In this document: positions 45,221 to 56,544 of the stretch, piece after piece
How the letters are laid out: every line of letters starts with the position of its first letter
How positions within the stretch are numbered: position 1 is the stretch's first letter
Assembly: GCF_916619195.1 (NCBI RefSeq)
Contig: NZ_CAKAKL010000001.1
Location: forward strand, 1,364,001 to 1,428,000
Length of the DNA stretch: 64,000 bases
Source: Inquilinus sp. Marseille-Q2685
GTDB lineage: Bacteria; Pseudomonadota; Alphaproteobacteria; DSM-16000; Inquilinaceae
Direction: 5' to 3'
Translations under genes and position numbers: made by a program
The notes under the pieces: model-generated
Databases searched by the model: none
Seen by the model: only the letters and a program-made list of their open reading frames with translations
What the model was told of the DNA's origin: nothing

Positions 45221-46186
45221 TCAGGCCGCGTTGGCGGTGGGCAGCGCAGCGGCGGCGGCCGCCGGCCGGGTCCAGGGCTCGGCCGCGGTCTCGGCGCCGA
45301 AGCTGGTGTCGTAGCACCAGGCGGTGTCGTCGGCGAACAGGGCCCGCAGCAGCTGGTTGTTCAGCGCATGGCCGGCCTTGTAGCCGTGGAAATGGCCGAG
45401 GATCGGGGCGCCGGCGAGGTACAGGTCGCCGATCGAATCGAGAATCTTGTGGCGCACGAACTCGTCCTCGTAGCGCAGCCCCTCGGCGTTCATCACCCGG
45501 TCGCCATTGACCACGATCGCGTTCTCCAGCGACCCGCCGAGCGCGAGGCCGTGGCGGCGCAGCGCCTCCACCTCCTGGGCGAAGCCGAAGGTGCGGGCGC
45601 GGGCGATCTCGGTCTTGAAGTTGCCGTTCGCCAGCCGGATCAGGCCTTCCTGATGCGCGATCGCGCGACTCTGGAAGTCGATCTCGAAGCTGAAGGTGGT
45701 GCTGGCCGACGGCGTCAGCCGGGCCCAGCGGTCCTCGGCCGCGACCTCGACCGGCCGCAGCACGCGGATGCTCCGTCGCAATGCCGGCTGGCTGACCAGC
45801 CCGGCGCATTCGATCAGGAACACGAAGGGGGCCGCGCTGCCGTCCATGATCGGCACTTCCGGGCCGTTCAGCTCGACCACCGCATTGTCGACGCCGCAGC
45901 CGCGCAGCGCCGCCATCAGATGCTCGATGGTGCCGACCGACACGCCCTGGGCATTGCTGACGACGGTGCACAGACGGGTGTCCGAGACCTTGTCCCAGCG
46001 CGCGACGATGCTGCGCCGGCCCTGGGGGACGTCGGTGCGCACGAAGACGATGCCGGTGTTGATCTCACCGGGGCGCAGCACCATGGTGACGTCCTGGCCG
46101 CCATGCAGGCCGACGCCGGTGCACTTGATCGCGGTCTTCAGCGTCTTCTGCGTCGCCGCGCCCGATTCCGCCGAGATGTGAGCCAC
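45221..46186 (-). CDS. lpxC: UDP-3-O-acyl-N-acetylglucosamine deacetylase
   Basis: Commits UDP-GlcNAc to lipid A synthesis; a cytosolic zinc amidase. It contains QKTLKTAIKCTGVGLHGG at the N-terminus, the zinc ligands in IEHLMAALRG and HKILDSIGDL, and the catalytic His in GHFHGYKAGHALNN. I chose the GTG at 46186 (321 residues), which has AGGA ten bases upstream and gives near-normal length. GTGs at 46219 and 46267 are possible and add 11 or 27 residues of unlikely sequence. The Ala/Pro-rich C-terminal tail after WTRPA exceeds the usual end. Confidence 0.93.
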   Translation of the reverse strand: MAHISAESGAATQKTLKTAIKCTGVGLHGGQDVTMVLRPGEINTGIVFVRTDVPQGRRSIVARWDKVSDTRLCTVVSNAQGVSVGTIEHLMAALRGCGVDNAVVELNGPEVPIMDGSAAPFVFLIECAGLVSQPALRRSIRVLRPVEVAAEDRWARLTPSASTTFSFEIDFQSRAIAHQEGLIRLANGNFKTEIARARTFGFAQEVEALRRHGLALGGSLENAIVVNGDRVMNAEGLRYEDEFVRHKILDSIGDLYLAGAPILGHFHGYKAGHALNNQLLRALFADDTAWCYDTSFGAETAAEPWTRPAAAAAALPTANAA

Positions 46187-46608
46187 GATGGAGATGTCCT
46201 TCGCTTCGCTTACATGCACTTCGCAGCGCAAAGTGCTGATGGAGCGCCCCTTTCGGGACGAAGGCACCCTAGCCCCCTCGGCACGCCAGAAAAAATCACA
46301 CTTTGTTTCGGACTGTTACGCGCCGCATTTCCGGTTGGATCCCAGCCGGAGCAAGGGCTTAGCCGGCGACCTTGGCTCCGCCGGGCGCTGGCGCCGCGGC
46401 CCCCAGGATCTCGGCGGCCGATCGACTCGGCGCCATGGCGCCGGGGCATCGCATACCCGCTGATAGGCCAGGGCGCGCCGCAAGGCAAGGCTTGGCCGCG
46501 ACAAGAAAAAGCCGCCCGCGCGAGGCGGGCGGCAAGATCAGATCGGCAGAAATCCCCACCGGCCGCGAGGGGAGCGTGCGGCCGGTGGATGAAGCGGCAG
46601 GTCCGGCC
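46187..46608. other. Gap between lpxC and ftsZ with ftsZ terminator
   Basis: This 422-bp stretch holds the ftsZ terminator at its right side and presumably the lpxC promoter near 46260-46330, where an A-run (AAAAAATCACA) interrupts the GC-rich sequence. No gene or RNA was recognised. It separates the dcw cluster proper from the lpxC-bamD-recN-ligA group. Confidence 0.5.
46506..46533 (-). terminator. Intrinsic terminator after ftsZ
   Basis: On the minus strand GCCGCCCGC, a 5-base loop and GCGGGCGGC form a 9-bp GC stem (46511-46533), followed by TTTTT (complement of 46506-46510). It lies 76 bases downstream of the ftsZ stop and is the clearest rho-independent terminator in the window. Confidence 0.85.
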
Positions 46609-48276
46609 TCAGTTCGCCTGGCGGCGAAGGAAGGCCGGGATGTCGAGCGCGTCCTCGTCGCTGCGCGGCAGCGGGGCGCGGCCGGCATCGATCGCCAGGC
46701 GCTGCTGCGCCACCGGGCGCGGCGCCTCGGGGGCCCGCGGCGGCTCCGCGGCGGCGCGCGGCGCCTGCTCCTGGCGCAGGGTCGGCTCGTGATGCGCCTC
46801 CGGCTGCGGCTGCTCCTCCTCCCGCAGCAGGCCGGTCACCCGACGGAACAGGCCCAGCTTCTTGCGGCCTTCGGCCGGCGCGGCCGGGGCCGCCTCGGCC
46901 GGACGCTGTGCCGCCGCCGGCTGCGGGGCGGCCATCGGGGCCGGGCGCGGCGCCATGAAGCCGGGGCGCGCGCCCGCCGACATTGCCGGGGCCCGGGCCG
47001 CAGCCGGCTGGACCGCCGGCTCCTGCACCTCGGCCACCGCCGGCTCGGCCTGGTCCCCGGCCGCGTAGTCCGGCTCCGGCGCCGCCTCGACCGGGGCCGG
47101 GGCCGCCGGGGCCTGCGGCTCGACCGGGGCCGGGGCGACCGGCTTCGGCGCCGGCTGGGCCATGGCGAAGCGCTGCGGCGTCCCCGCCGCCGGACGCGCC
47201 GGCATCATCGGCTGCGGCGCCGGGGCGCCCGCCGGCTGCTGCGGCTTGGCGCGATCGGCACCGGGCAGCGTGGTGGTGCTGTAGGTCTGCGGCCGCGGCG
47301 CCTGGTTGACCGCCATGTCGATGCCGGTGGCAACGACCGACACGCGCACCCGGCCCTCCATGCTCTCGTCGAAGGTCGAGCCGAAGATGATGTTGGCGTC
47401 GGGGTCGACCTCGTCGCGGATGCGGTTGGTCGCCTCGTCGACCTCGTACAGGGTCATGTCGAGGCCGCCCGTGATGTTGATCAGGACGCCCTTGGCCCCC
47501 TTCATCGAGATGTCGTCGAGCAGCGGGTTCGAGATCGCGGCCTCGGCGGCACTGATCGAGCGGCGCTCGCCCTCGGCCTCGCCGGTGCCCATCATCGCCT
47601 TGCCCATCTCGGCCATCACCGTGCGGATGTCGGCGAAGTCGAGGTTGATCAGGCCCGGCTGCACCATCAGGTCGGTGACGCCGCGCACGCCCGAATGCAG
47701 CACCTCGTCCGCCATCCGGAAGGCGTCCGCGAAGGTCGTCTTCTCATTGGCGATGCGGAACAGGTTCTGGTTCGGGATGATGATCAGGGTGTCGACGTAC
47801 TGCTGCAGCTCCTGCAGCCCCTGCTCGGCCATGCGCATGCGGTGCGCGCCCTCGAAGTGGAAGGGCTTGGTCACCACGCCGACCGTCAGGATGCCCTGCT
47901 CGCGCGCCGCGCGGGCGATCACGGGCGCGGCGCCGGTGCCGGTGCCGCCGCCCATGCCGGCGGTGATGAACACCATGTGCGCGCCTTCGAGATGGGCGAC
48001 GATGTGCTCCATCGCCTCCTCGGCCGAGGCCCGGCCGATGTCGGGCCGCGACCCGGCGCCGAGGCCCTGGGTCAGCCCGGCGCCGAGCTGGATCCGCTTC
48101 TGCGCCGCGGAGCCCGCCAGCGCCTGCGCGTCGGTGTTGGCCACCACGAACTCGACCCCGGCCAGGTTGGCCCGGATCATGTTGTTGACGGCATTGCCGC
48201 CGGCGCCGCCGACGCCAACCACGGTGATCCGCGGCTGGAGGCTGACATCGCCCTGCGGGATGCTGAGATTGATCAT
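46609..48276 (-). CDS. ftsZ: Cell division protein FtsZ
   Basis: The tubulin-like GTPase that forms the Z-ring; 555 residues. The GTP-binding signature GGGTGTG is at about 109-115, with the N-terminal [13 protein letters not shown] and the T7-loop region [11 protein letters not shown]. The globular domain ends near residue 325. It is followed by an unusually long Pro/Ala/Gln-rich linker of about 220 residues and the conserved C-terminal peptide DIPAFLRRQ that binds FtsA. Long linkers are known in alphaproteobacteria. 111 bp separate it from ftsA. Confidence 0.97.
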   Translation of the reverse strand: MINLSIPQGDVSLQPRITVVGVGGAGGNAVNNMIRANLAGVEFVVANTDAQALAGSAAQKRIQLGAGLTQGLGAGSRPDIGRASAEEAMEHIVAHLEGAHMVFITAGMGGGTGTGAAPVIARAAREQGILTVGVVTKPFHFEGAHRMRMAEQGLQELQQYVDTLIIIPNQNLFRIANEKTTFADAFRMADEVLHSGVRGVTDLMVQPGLINLDFADIRTVMAEMGKAMMGTGEAEGERRSISAAEAAISNPLLDDISMKGAKGVLINITGGLDMTLYEVDEATNRIRDEVDPDANIIFGSTFDESMEGRVRVSVVATGIDMAVNQAPRPQTYSTTTLPGADRAKPQQPAGAPAPQPMMPARPAAGTPQRFAMAQPAPKPVAPAPVEPQAPAAPAPVEAAPEPDYAAGDQAEPAVAEVQEPAVQPAAARAPAMSAGARPGFMAPRPAPMAAPQPAAAQRPAEAAPAAPAEGRKKLGLFRRVTGLLREEEQPQPEAHHEPTLRQEQAPRAAAEPPRAPEAPRPVAQQRLAIDAGRAPLPRSDEDALDIPAFLRRQAN

Positions 48277-48387
48277 GTCGATGCTCCCCTACTGTCCCCT
48301 ATTCACCCTGTCCGCTTCCCACCCGTCCGGTCCGTGCTCCCGGCATCGCCCCGGATGGCCAGGCGTGCCGGGTTGACTGGTCTCTGC

Positions 48388-49674
48388 TCAGAGGTTGTCA
48401 CGGAACCACCCCCCGATCCGGCTGAAGAAGCCGCCGCCCGAGGCGCCGCTCTCCTCCAGCCCCGGGCCCGAGCCGACCAGGTCGGCAGGCCCCGAAATGG
48501 CGTAGGCCAGGAGGCCCGTCGCCGTCGAAAAGCTCGGCCCCGCGGTCGCCTCGGCCAGGCCGTCGAGGCCCAGCGGGCGGCCCATGCGGACCTGCTTGTC
48601 CAGCACCAGCTGGGCCAGTTCGCGCGCGCCCTGCAGCTGCGAACCGCCGCCGGTCAGCACCACGCGGCGGCCGAAGGCCTTGTCGAAGCCGCTGGCCTCG
48701 AGCCGCGAGCGCACCATCTCGAAGATCTCCTCCATCCGCGGCTGGATGATCCCGGTCAGCAGGCTCTTCGGCACATGGGTCGGCTGGCTGTCCTCCTCCT
48801 CGCCGACCTGCGGCACGTCGATCACCTCGCGGTCGTCGGCGACGGACGGCAGGGCCGAGCCGTAGAGGGTCTTCATCCGCTCGGCGTGCACCACCGGCGT
48901 GGTCAGGCCGCGGGCGATGTCGTTGGTGACATGCGCGCCGCCGACCGGCAGGCAGTCGGCGAAGACCAGCCGGCCTTCGATGAACACGGCGAGCGAGGTG
49001 GTGCCGCCGCCCATGTCGATCACGGTGCAGCCCAGCTCGCGCTCGTCCGGCACCAGGCAGGCCAGGCCCGAGGCGTAGGGCGAGAGGATGACGCTCTCGA
49101 CCTCGAGATGGGCCCGGTTGACGCAGCTGGTCAGGTTGCGCACCGCGCCGGTGTTGGCGGTGATCAGGTGCAGATCGATGCTGAGGGACTCGCCGACCAT
49201 GCCGCGCGGATCGCGCACGCCGCGAACCTCGTCGAGGCCGTAGCTGATCGGCACGGCGTGGATCACCTCGGCGTCGGTGGCGACGCTGCCGTTGAAGGCG
49301 CGGGCGGCGCGACGCAGGTCGTTGTCGGTGACCTCGCGGCCGCCGACCGGCACCTGCAGCGACAGGCTCTGCGACGCCGGATGGCCGCCGGAGAGGTTGA
49401 CGATCACCTCGTTGACGGTCTCGCCGGCCATCTGCTCCGCCGCCTGGACCGCGAGCGCGATGGTCTTCTCCGCCGCGTCGAGCTCGACGATCGCGCCGGC
49501 GCGGACGCCGCGGCTGGCCTGGTGGCCGATGCCGATCACCTGCGCCTTGCCCTCGTCGGCCACGCGCGCGATGAAGCACACGACCTTGGTCGTGCCGAGA
49601 TCGACCGCGGCGACGATCGAGCCCCTCGCGCGGGTGCGGGGGCGGCGCATCGCGTTAAATCCCATGAGAGCCAT
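48388..49674 (-). CDS. ftsA: Cell division protein FtsA
   Basis: An actin-like ATPase that tethers FtsZ to the membrane; 428 residues. ATPase motifs are AAVDLGTTKVVCF (phosphate 1), IDMGGGTTSLAVF (phosphate 2) and VLTGGGSQLQG (adenosine). The SHS2-like 1C domain lies between the first two. The C-terminus GGFFSRIGGWFRDNL is the amphipathic membrane-targeting helix. Three in-frame ATGs occur in the first nine codons, so the exact start is uncertain. It lies 12 bp after ftsQ. Confidence 0.96.
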   Translation of the reverse strand: MALMGFNAMRRPRTRARGSIVAAVDLGTTKVVCFIARVADEGKAQVIGIGHQASRGVRAGAIVELDAAEKTIALAVQAAEQMAGETVNEVIVNLSGGHPASQSLSLQVPVGGREVTDNDLRRAARAFNGSVATDAEVIHAVPISYGLDEVRGVRDPRGMVGESLSIDLHLITANTGAVRNLTSCVNRAHLEVESVILSPYASGLACLVPDERELGCTVIDMGGGTTSLAVFIEGRLVFADCLPVGGAHVTNDIARGLTTPVVHAERMKTLYGSALPSVADDREVIDVPQVGEEEDSQPTHVPKSLLTGIIQPRMEEIFEMVRSRLEASGFDKAFGRRVVLTGGGSQLQGARELAQLVLDKQVRMGRPLGLDGLAEATAGPSFSTATGLLAYAISGPADLVGSGPGLEESGASGGGFFSRIGGWFRDNL

Positions 49675-49686
49675 CCGCGCCGCCCA

Positions 49687-50553
49687 TCACGTCTTGTCCT
49701 TGGTCGGCGCCCGCTGCGCCGCCGCCGCGGGGGTGAGCTGGAGCACCATCCGGTCGCCCAGGCGCAGATCGACCGCCACGATGTCGCGGTCCAGCACCGA
49801 ATCCTTGCGCTGCGCCTCGTCCAGCCGGGCCAGCGCCGGGGCGATGTCGCCGTCCGGCAGCTTCACGGTGACGTGGTTGTCCAGCACCAGGTCCCAGCGC
49901 CGGCCGCCGACCCGCATGGCTGAGCGGATCCGGCGGGCGATGTCCGGCGTCTTCGACAGGGCGTCGATCAGCGCCGCCGCGGTCGCGGCCGCATCGCCGC
50001 CGACCACCATCGGCAGGTCCGGGTAGTCCGCCACCGACGGCACCGGCAGGACATGGCCCTCGCGGTCGATCAGGCTGAAGCTCTGGTTGTTCTGCCACAG
50101 CGCCAGCGGCATCCGCTCCTCGATCCGCACGAACACCGTGTCCGGCAGCCGCCGCTCGACGCTGGCCGAACGGATCCAGGGGATGTCCAGCAGCTTGGCC
50201 TGGGCGGCGTCGGGGTCGAGGTCGAAGATCGGGTCGCCGCGGCCGACGCCGAGCGCCGCCATGATCACGCCGCCATCGACCGAGCGCCGGCCCTCGACCA
50301 GCACCTCCTGCACCGAGAAGCCGGCCGCCACGGTCAGCCCCATCACGGCGCCGTGGATGCCGCGCCCGGCGGCGGTCAGCGTGCCGCTGGTCCACAGCGC
50401 GGCCAGGAGGCCGAACACGGCGATGCCGCCCAGCGCCATGCCGCCCAGGCGCAGCGCCGCCGCCTGGCGCCGGGCCATCGGCTTGCGGCGCACCGAGGTG
50501 CCGCCGCCGCCGCGCCGTCGCGCGGAGTCGGGCTCGGCGCTCAGCGGGCGCAT
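49687..50553 (-). CDS. ftsQ: Cell division protein FtsQ
   Basis: A 288-residue bitopic divisome protein. There is a basic cytoplasmic N-terminus (ARRRGGGGTSVRRKPM), a single transmembrane helix (GGIAVFGLLAALW), then a POTRA domain (FSVQEVLVEGRRSVDGG) and the FtsQ beta domain. It links FtsB/FtsL to the ring and controls septal synthesis. The ATG at 50553 has GGAGG seven bases upstream and overlaps ddl by 13 bp; an ATG at 50574 would overlap by 34 bp and is less likely. Confidence 0.94.
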   Translation of the reverse strand: MRPLSAEPDSARRRGGGGTSVRRKPMARRQAAALRLGGMALGGIAVFGLLAALWTSGTLTAAGRGIHGAVMGLTVAAGFSVQEVLVEGRRSVDGGVIMAALGVGRGDPIFDLDPDAAQAKLLDIPWIRSASVERRLPDTVFVRIEERMPLALWQNNQSFSLIDREGHVLPVPSVADYPDLPMVVGGDAAATAAALIDALSKTPDIARRIRSAMRVGGRRWDLVLDNHVTVKLPDGDIAPALARLDEAQRKDSVLDRDIVAVDLRLGDRMVLQLTPAAAAQRAPTKDKT

Positions 50554-51454
50554 GCGGCGTCCTCCAAGAGCCATTCGCAGAGATCGGCGAAGTCGACGCC
50601 GACATGCCTGGCCTGCTCCGGCACCAGCGAGATCGGGGTGAAGCCCGGCTGGGTGTTGATCTCGAGGAAATACAGTCCCTCGGTCCCCGGCCGGGTGTCG
50701 TCCCAGCGGAAATCGGTGCGGCTGATGCCGCGGCAGCCGAGCGTGCGGTGCGCCAGCAGCGCCAGGCGCATGGCCTCCGCGGAGACGTCGTCCGGCACCT
50801 GCGCCGGCAGGGTGTGGACGGCGTGGCCCTCGGTGTACTTCGCGTCGTAGTCGAAGAAGGCGTGGGTGTGCGCGATCTCGGTCACGGTCAGGGCGCGGTC
50901 GCCCATCACGCCGACGGTCAGCTCGCGGCCGGGTACGTATTCCTCGACCAGCGCGTCGCCGTAGCCCCAGGCGGCCAGGTCGATCGGCGGCACGTTGTCG
51001 TTGGCGCGGACGATGCGGACGCCGACGCTGGAGCCCTCGGCCGCCGGCTTGACCACATAGGGCGGCTCCATCAGGTGGCGCTCGGCCACCTGCTCCGGCG
51101 GCGCCACCACGCCGCGGGCGGTGCGGATGCCGACCGCGCCGACCACCTGCTTGGTCGCCGGCTTGGACATAGCGATCGCCGAGGGCCGCACGCCGGAATG
51201 GGTGTAGGGCAGGCCCAGCATGTCGAGCACGCCCTGGATCGTGCCGTCCTCCCCGCCCTTGCCGTGCAGGGCGTTGAACACCACGTCCGGTGCCGGCCGC
51301 AGGGCGCGCAGCAGCGCGTCGAGGTCGCGGCCGACATCGATCAGCTCGACCCGGTGGCCGCGCCCGCGCAGCGCCACGGCCACGGCCTTGCCGGAGACGA
51401 GGCTGACCTCGCGCTCCGCCGACCAGCCGCCGTAGAGGACCGCAACCGATTTCG

Positions 51455-51458
<4 letters not shown>
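50541..51458 (-). CDS. ddl: D-alanine--D-alanine ligase
   Basis: An ATP-grasp ligase of 305 residues that makes the D-Ala-D-Ala dipeptide for MurF. Motifs are [46 protein letters not shown] and the metal-binding EINTQPGFT. The ATG overlaps the murC stop by ATGA (51455-51458), so no murB lies between them. It resembles the DdlB subtype found in dcw clusters. Confidence 0.96.
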
Positions 51459-52879
<1,421 letters not shown>

Positions 52880-52896
52880 CGGCGGTACTCCTTAAC

Positions 52897-54024
52897 TTAC
52901 GCTCCGGTTGCGGCCGACGCGCGAAGGCCCGCCGCCTGCCCGGCGAGGGCAAGGACGAGGTCGGCGAGTCGGTCGGCGGCATCCGGATGGGCTGCGGCGC
53001 GCGCGGCGCCGGCGGCCTCCACCAGGACGGAGGGGCGGGTGTACAGGTGTTCGAGACGCGATGCCAGCACTTCCGGCGTGAGGTCCGACTGCGGCATCAG
53101 CCACCCACCGCCGGAGGCCGCGATGGCCCTGGCATTGGCGGTCTGGTGGTCGTCCATGGCGAAGGGATATGGCACCAGGATGGCGGGGCGGCCGATGGTC
53201 GCAAGCTCCGCCGCGGTCGAGGCGCCGGACCGGCAGATCACCAGCTGGGCGGCGGCCAGCCGCTCCGGCACGTCGTCGAAGAAGGTCGACAGCGTGGCGT
53301 CGGCGCCGATCGCGGCGTAGCGGCCGCGGCAGGCCTCGATGTCCTCGGGCCGGCACTGCTGCACGATCGACAGGCGGTTCCGCAGCCCGTCCGGCAGCAG
53401 CGCCACCGCGGCCGGGATCAGCTCGCTGAACACCCGCGCGCCCTGGCTGCCGCCGAGCACCAGCAGGGTCAGCCGGCCGTCCTCCGTCGGCGCCGGATAG
53501 GGCGCGTCGGCCTTGGCCGCGATCGCCGGGCGGACCGGGTTTCCGGTGACCTCGACTCGCCGGCTTTCCTGGCCTGCCGACTGCAGCGGGAAGCCGGTGG
53601 CGATGGCGGCGGCGCGGCCGGCCAGCCAGCGGTTGACCCGGCCCAGGAGGGCGTTCTGCTCGTGCAGCAGCACCGGGATGCCGGCGCGGGACGCGGCCAG
53701 CACGGTCGGGGCGGAGGGATAGCCGCCGAAGCCGACCACGGCGGCCGGCCGGTGCCGGCGCAGCACGCCGCTGGCGTCGAGATAGCCGAGACCGAGCAGG
53801 GTCGCGGCCTTCAGCTTGCCCAGCAGCCCCGGCGCCACGGTGGCGGAGCGGACGGGATCGACCGGCACCTCGGGCAGCCGGTCGCCGAAGGCGCGGCCGC
53901 GCGGGTCGGTGGCCAGGCGCACGGCATGGCCGCGGGCGATCAGCGTGCGGGCCAGCGCCTCGGCCGGGAAGACATGGCCGCCGGTGCCGCCCGCGGCCAG
54001 CAGGATGGGGCGGGCATCACTCAC
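52897..54024 (-). CDS. murG: UDP-N-acetylglucosamine--undecaprenyl-pyrophosphoryl-MurNAc-pentapeptide transferase
   Basis: A GT28 glycosyltransferase on the inner face of the membrane that makes lipid II from lipid I; 375 residues. The G-loops AAGGTGGHVFPA and LVLGGSQGARVFSE, together with HEQNALLGRVNR and the donor-site CRSGASTAAEL, are clear. It starts with a GTG overlapping the ftsW stop by four bases (GTGA). The C-terminus is Ala-rich. Confidence 0.96.
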   Translation of the reverse strand: MSDARPILLAAGGTGGHVFPAEALARTLIARGHAVRLATDPRGRAFGDRLPEVPVDPVRSATVAPGLLGKLKAATLLGLGYLDASGVLRRHRPAAVVGFGGYPSAPTVLAASRAGIPVLLHEQNALLGRVNRWLAGRAAAIATGFPLQSAGQESRRVEVTGNPVRPAIAAKADAPYPAPTEDGRLTLLVLGGSQGARVFSELIPAAVALLPDGLRNRLSIVQQCRPEDIEACRGRYAAIGADATLSTFFDDVPERLAAAQLVICRSGASTAAELATIGRPAILVPYPFAMDDHQTANARAIAASGGGWLMPQSDLTPEVLASRLEHLYTRPSVLVEAAGAARAAAHPDAADRLADLVLALAGQAAGLRASAATGA

Positions 54025-55142
54025 CGGATCCCGCTCCCGGCATGCCTGCGGGTCAGCGCCAGCACCATGCCCATGCCGTAGCCCAGCGCGATCAGGGAGG
54101 AGCCGCCGTAGCTGACGAAGGGCAGCGTCATGCCCTTGGTCGGGATCAGGTGCAGGGTCGAGGCCATGTTGATCGCCGCCTGCAGCCCGAACTGGGTGAC
54201 GAGGCCGACCACCGCCAGCATGATGAACAGGTTGGTCTCGTTCATCACCCGCGACAGGCCGCGGACCACGATGAAGGCGAACAGCGCCACCAGCAGCAGG
54301 CAGAAGAACAGGCCGAACTCCTCGCCGCCGACGGCGAAGATGAAGTCGGCATGGGCGTCCGGCAGGTACAGCTTGACCGAGCCCTCGCCCGGCCCGGTGC
54401 CGAACACCCCGCCATTGGTGAAGGCCTCGATCGCGCGGTCGACCTGGTAGTTGTCGCCGGTCGAGGGGTCGAGGAAGCGGTCGATGCGGCTGCGCACATG
54501 CTCGAACAGGAAGTAGGAGCCGACCAGGCCGCCGGCGCCCATGCCGATCAGCCCGACCACCAGGAACATCGGCAGCCCGGCGATGAAGAACTGGATGAAC
54601 CAGACCGCAGTGACCACCACGGTCATGCCGAGATCCGGCTGCGACAGCAGCAGAACCACGATCAGCGCGTAGAGCACGGTCGAGGCGATGTAGCCGGGAA
54701 AGCCTGGCCGGGTCTTCTGCTGCGCGAACAGCCAGGCGGCGGCCACGGCGAAGGCCGGCTTGACGAATTCCGAGGGTTGCAGCGACATGCCGGGCAGCTG
54801 GATCCAGCGGGTCGCGCCCTTGATCTCGACGCCGACGAACAGCGTGGCGAAGACCCCGAGCATCGACAGGAGCAGCACGATCGCCGCGGTGCGCCGGATC
54901 GCCGGCGGGCTCATCAGCGAGACCAGGAAGGTCAGCACGATGGCCGGCAGCAGCATCATCAGATGGCGTTCGATGAAGTAGAACTCGCCGAGATTGATGC
55001 GCTGGGCGACGGCCGGGCTGGCGGCCAGGATCAGGATCGCGCCGATGCCCATGATGATGCCGAGCAGCAGCAGCATCCAGCGGTCGACCGTCCACCACCA
55101 GCGGCCGATGACCGAGCTGTCGGCGCGATCCAGGGTCACCAT
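54021..55142 (-). CDS. ftsW: Septal peptidoglycan glycosyltransferase FtsW
   Basis: A SEDS polymerase of 373 residues with about ten transmembrane helices. Conserved blocks are LQPSEFVKPA, LSQPDLGMTVV, the long extracellular loop with DNYQVDRAIEAFTNGG, and PTKGMTLPFVSYGGSSL. It works with FtsI to build septal wall. Its stop overlaps murG, and its start directly abuts the murD stop. Confidence 0.96.
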   Translation of the reverse strand: MVTLDRADSSVIGRWWWTVDRWMLLLLGIIMGIGAILILAASPAVAQRINLGEFYFIERHLMMLLPAIVLTFLVSLMSPPAIRRTAAIVLLLSMLGVFATLFVGVEIKGATRWIQLPGMSLQPSEFVKPAFAVAAAWLFAQQKTRPGFPGYIASTVLYALIVVLLLSQPDLGMTVVVTAVWFIQFFIAGLPMFLVVGLIGMGAGGLVGSYFLFEHVRSRIDRFLDPSTGDNYQVDRAIEAFTNGGVFGTGPGEGSVKLYLPDAHADFIFAVGGEEFGLFFCLLLVALFAFIVVRGLSRVMNETNLFIMLAVVGLVTQFGLQAAINMASTLHLIPTKGMTLPFVSYGGSSLIALGYGMGMVLALTRRHAGSGIR

Positions 55143-56540
55143 CTAGAGCTCCCCCCTCTCCACCCGGACCTGCAGCCCCTTGACCGAGGCGGCGAAGGCC
55201 TCGCCGCGCGCCTCGAAATTGGCGAACTGGTCGAAGGAGGCGCAGGCCGGCGACAGCAGCACCACGGCATCGGCAGCGCCGTCCGCCTTGGCGGCCCGGT
55301 AGGCGGCCTCGATCGCGGCGTCGAGGTCGGTCGAGCGCTGATACGGCACCCGGCCCTCGAGATGCGCGGCGAATTTGGGCGCGCCCTCGCCGATCAGGAA
55401 GGCCTGGCGCACCCGCGGCAGGTAGGGGTCGACCGCTTCCAGCCCGCCCTCCTTGGGCCGGCCGCCGGCGATCCAGTAGATCGTGTCGTAGGAGCCGAGC
55501 GCCTTGGCCGCCGCGTCCGGGTTGGTGCCCTTGCTGTCGTTGACAAAGCGGATGCCGGCAACGGTGCCGACCAGCTGCTGGCGATGGGCCAGGCCGGGGA
55601 AGGTGCGGATCGCCGCGGCCAGCACCTCTTCCGGCACGCCGGCCGCCCGCGCGGCGGCCCAGACGCAGGCGGCGTTCTGGCCGTTATGGGCGCCCGGCAG
55701 GGCCGGCGCCCGGCGCAGGTCGAGCACCGCGCGGGCTTCGCCCTCGGTTGCATCGTGCAGCACGAAATCGCGGACGAAGACCCCTCCCTCGAGCGCACGC
55801 TCGGCCGAGATCGGGATCGCCCGGATCTCCGGCCGCGCTTTGGTCTTCTCGAACACCGCGCGGGAAAAGTCGTCGTCGACCCCGATCACCGCGGTGCCGC
55901 CCGGGCGGATGCCGTCGAGCAGCCGCTGCTTGGCGGCGACGTAGCCGGCCATGTCCGGATAGCGGTCGAGATGGTCGGGGGTGATATTGATGAAGACGCC
56001 GATCGACCAGGGCACCTCGGTGATGGTCTCGAGCTGGTAGGACGAGACCTCGAGCACGTACCAGCCGCCCGGCCCGACCGGGCGGAGACCGAGCGCGGCG
56101 GGGCCGAGATTGCCGCCGGCCTCGGAATCGAAGCCGGCCGCCTGGAACACGTGCTGCAGCAGCGCCGTGGTGGTCGACTTGCCGTTGGTGCCGGTGACGC
56201 CGAGGAAGCCGGCATCCGGCAGCGCCTCGGCCAGCAGGTCGATGTCGCCGACCAGGCGGCTGCCGGCCTCCAGCGCCCGGGCCACCGCCGGATGCGGCTG
56301 GGGATGGGTGCGCGGGATGCCAGGGCTGAGCATCACCAGATCGATGCCGGCCATCCCCTCGGCCGCAAAGTCGCGCACCGGCACGCCCTCGCGCTCGGCG
56401 AAGGAGCGGCCGGCGACCTTGTCATCCCAGGCCGCGACCTCGACCCCTGCGGCCTTCAGCGCCCGGATCGCGGCGGTGCCCGACTTGCCGAGGCCGAGGA
56501 CGGCGACGCTGCGGCCCTTGAGATGCGAGAGGTCGATCAT
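55143..56540 (-). CDS. murD: UDP-N-acetylmuramoylalanine--D-glutamate ligase
   Basis: Adds D-Glu to UDP-MurNAc-L-Ala; 465 residues. Features are the N-terminal VLGLGKSGTAAIRAL, the ATP loop GVTGTNGKSTTTALL, the Lys/His region around FINITPDHLDRY, and FVNDSKGTNPDAAAKAL of the C-terminal domain. It lies 4 bp after mraY. Confidence 0.97.
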   Translation of the reverse strand: MIDLSHLKGRSVAVLGLGKSGTAAIRALKAAGVEVAAWDDKVAGRSFAEREGVPVRDFAAEGMAGIDLVMLSPGIPRTHPQPHPAVARALEAGSRLVGDIDLLAEALPDAGFLGVTGTNGKSTTTALLQHVFQAAGFDSEAGGNLGPAALGLRPVGPGGWYVLEVSSYQLETITEVPWSIGVFINITPDHLDRYPDMAGYVAAKQRLLDGIRPGGTAVIGVDDDFSRAVFEKTKARPEIRAIPISAERALEGGVFVRDFVLHDATEGEARAVLDLRRAPALPGAHNGQNAACVWAAARAAGVPEEVLAAAIRTFPGLAHRQQLVGTVAGIRFVNDSKGTNPDAAAKALGSYDTIYWIAGGRPKEGGLEAVDPYLPRVRQAFLIGEGAPKFAAHLEGRVPYQRSTDLDAAIEAAYRAAKADGAADAVVLLSPACASFDQFANFEARGEAFAASVKGLQVRVERGEL

Positions 56541-56544
56541 CCGA

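Noticed and set aside
46372-49923. A 1183-codon open frame opposite ftsZ and ftsA
   Set aside because: Same reason: antisense to confident genes, with repetitive Arg/Gly/Ala composition and no domain.
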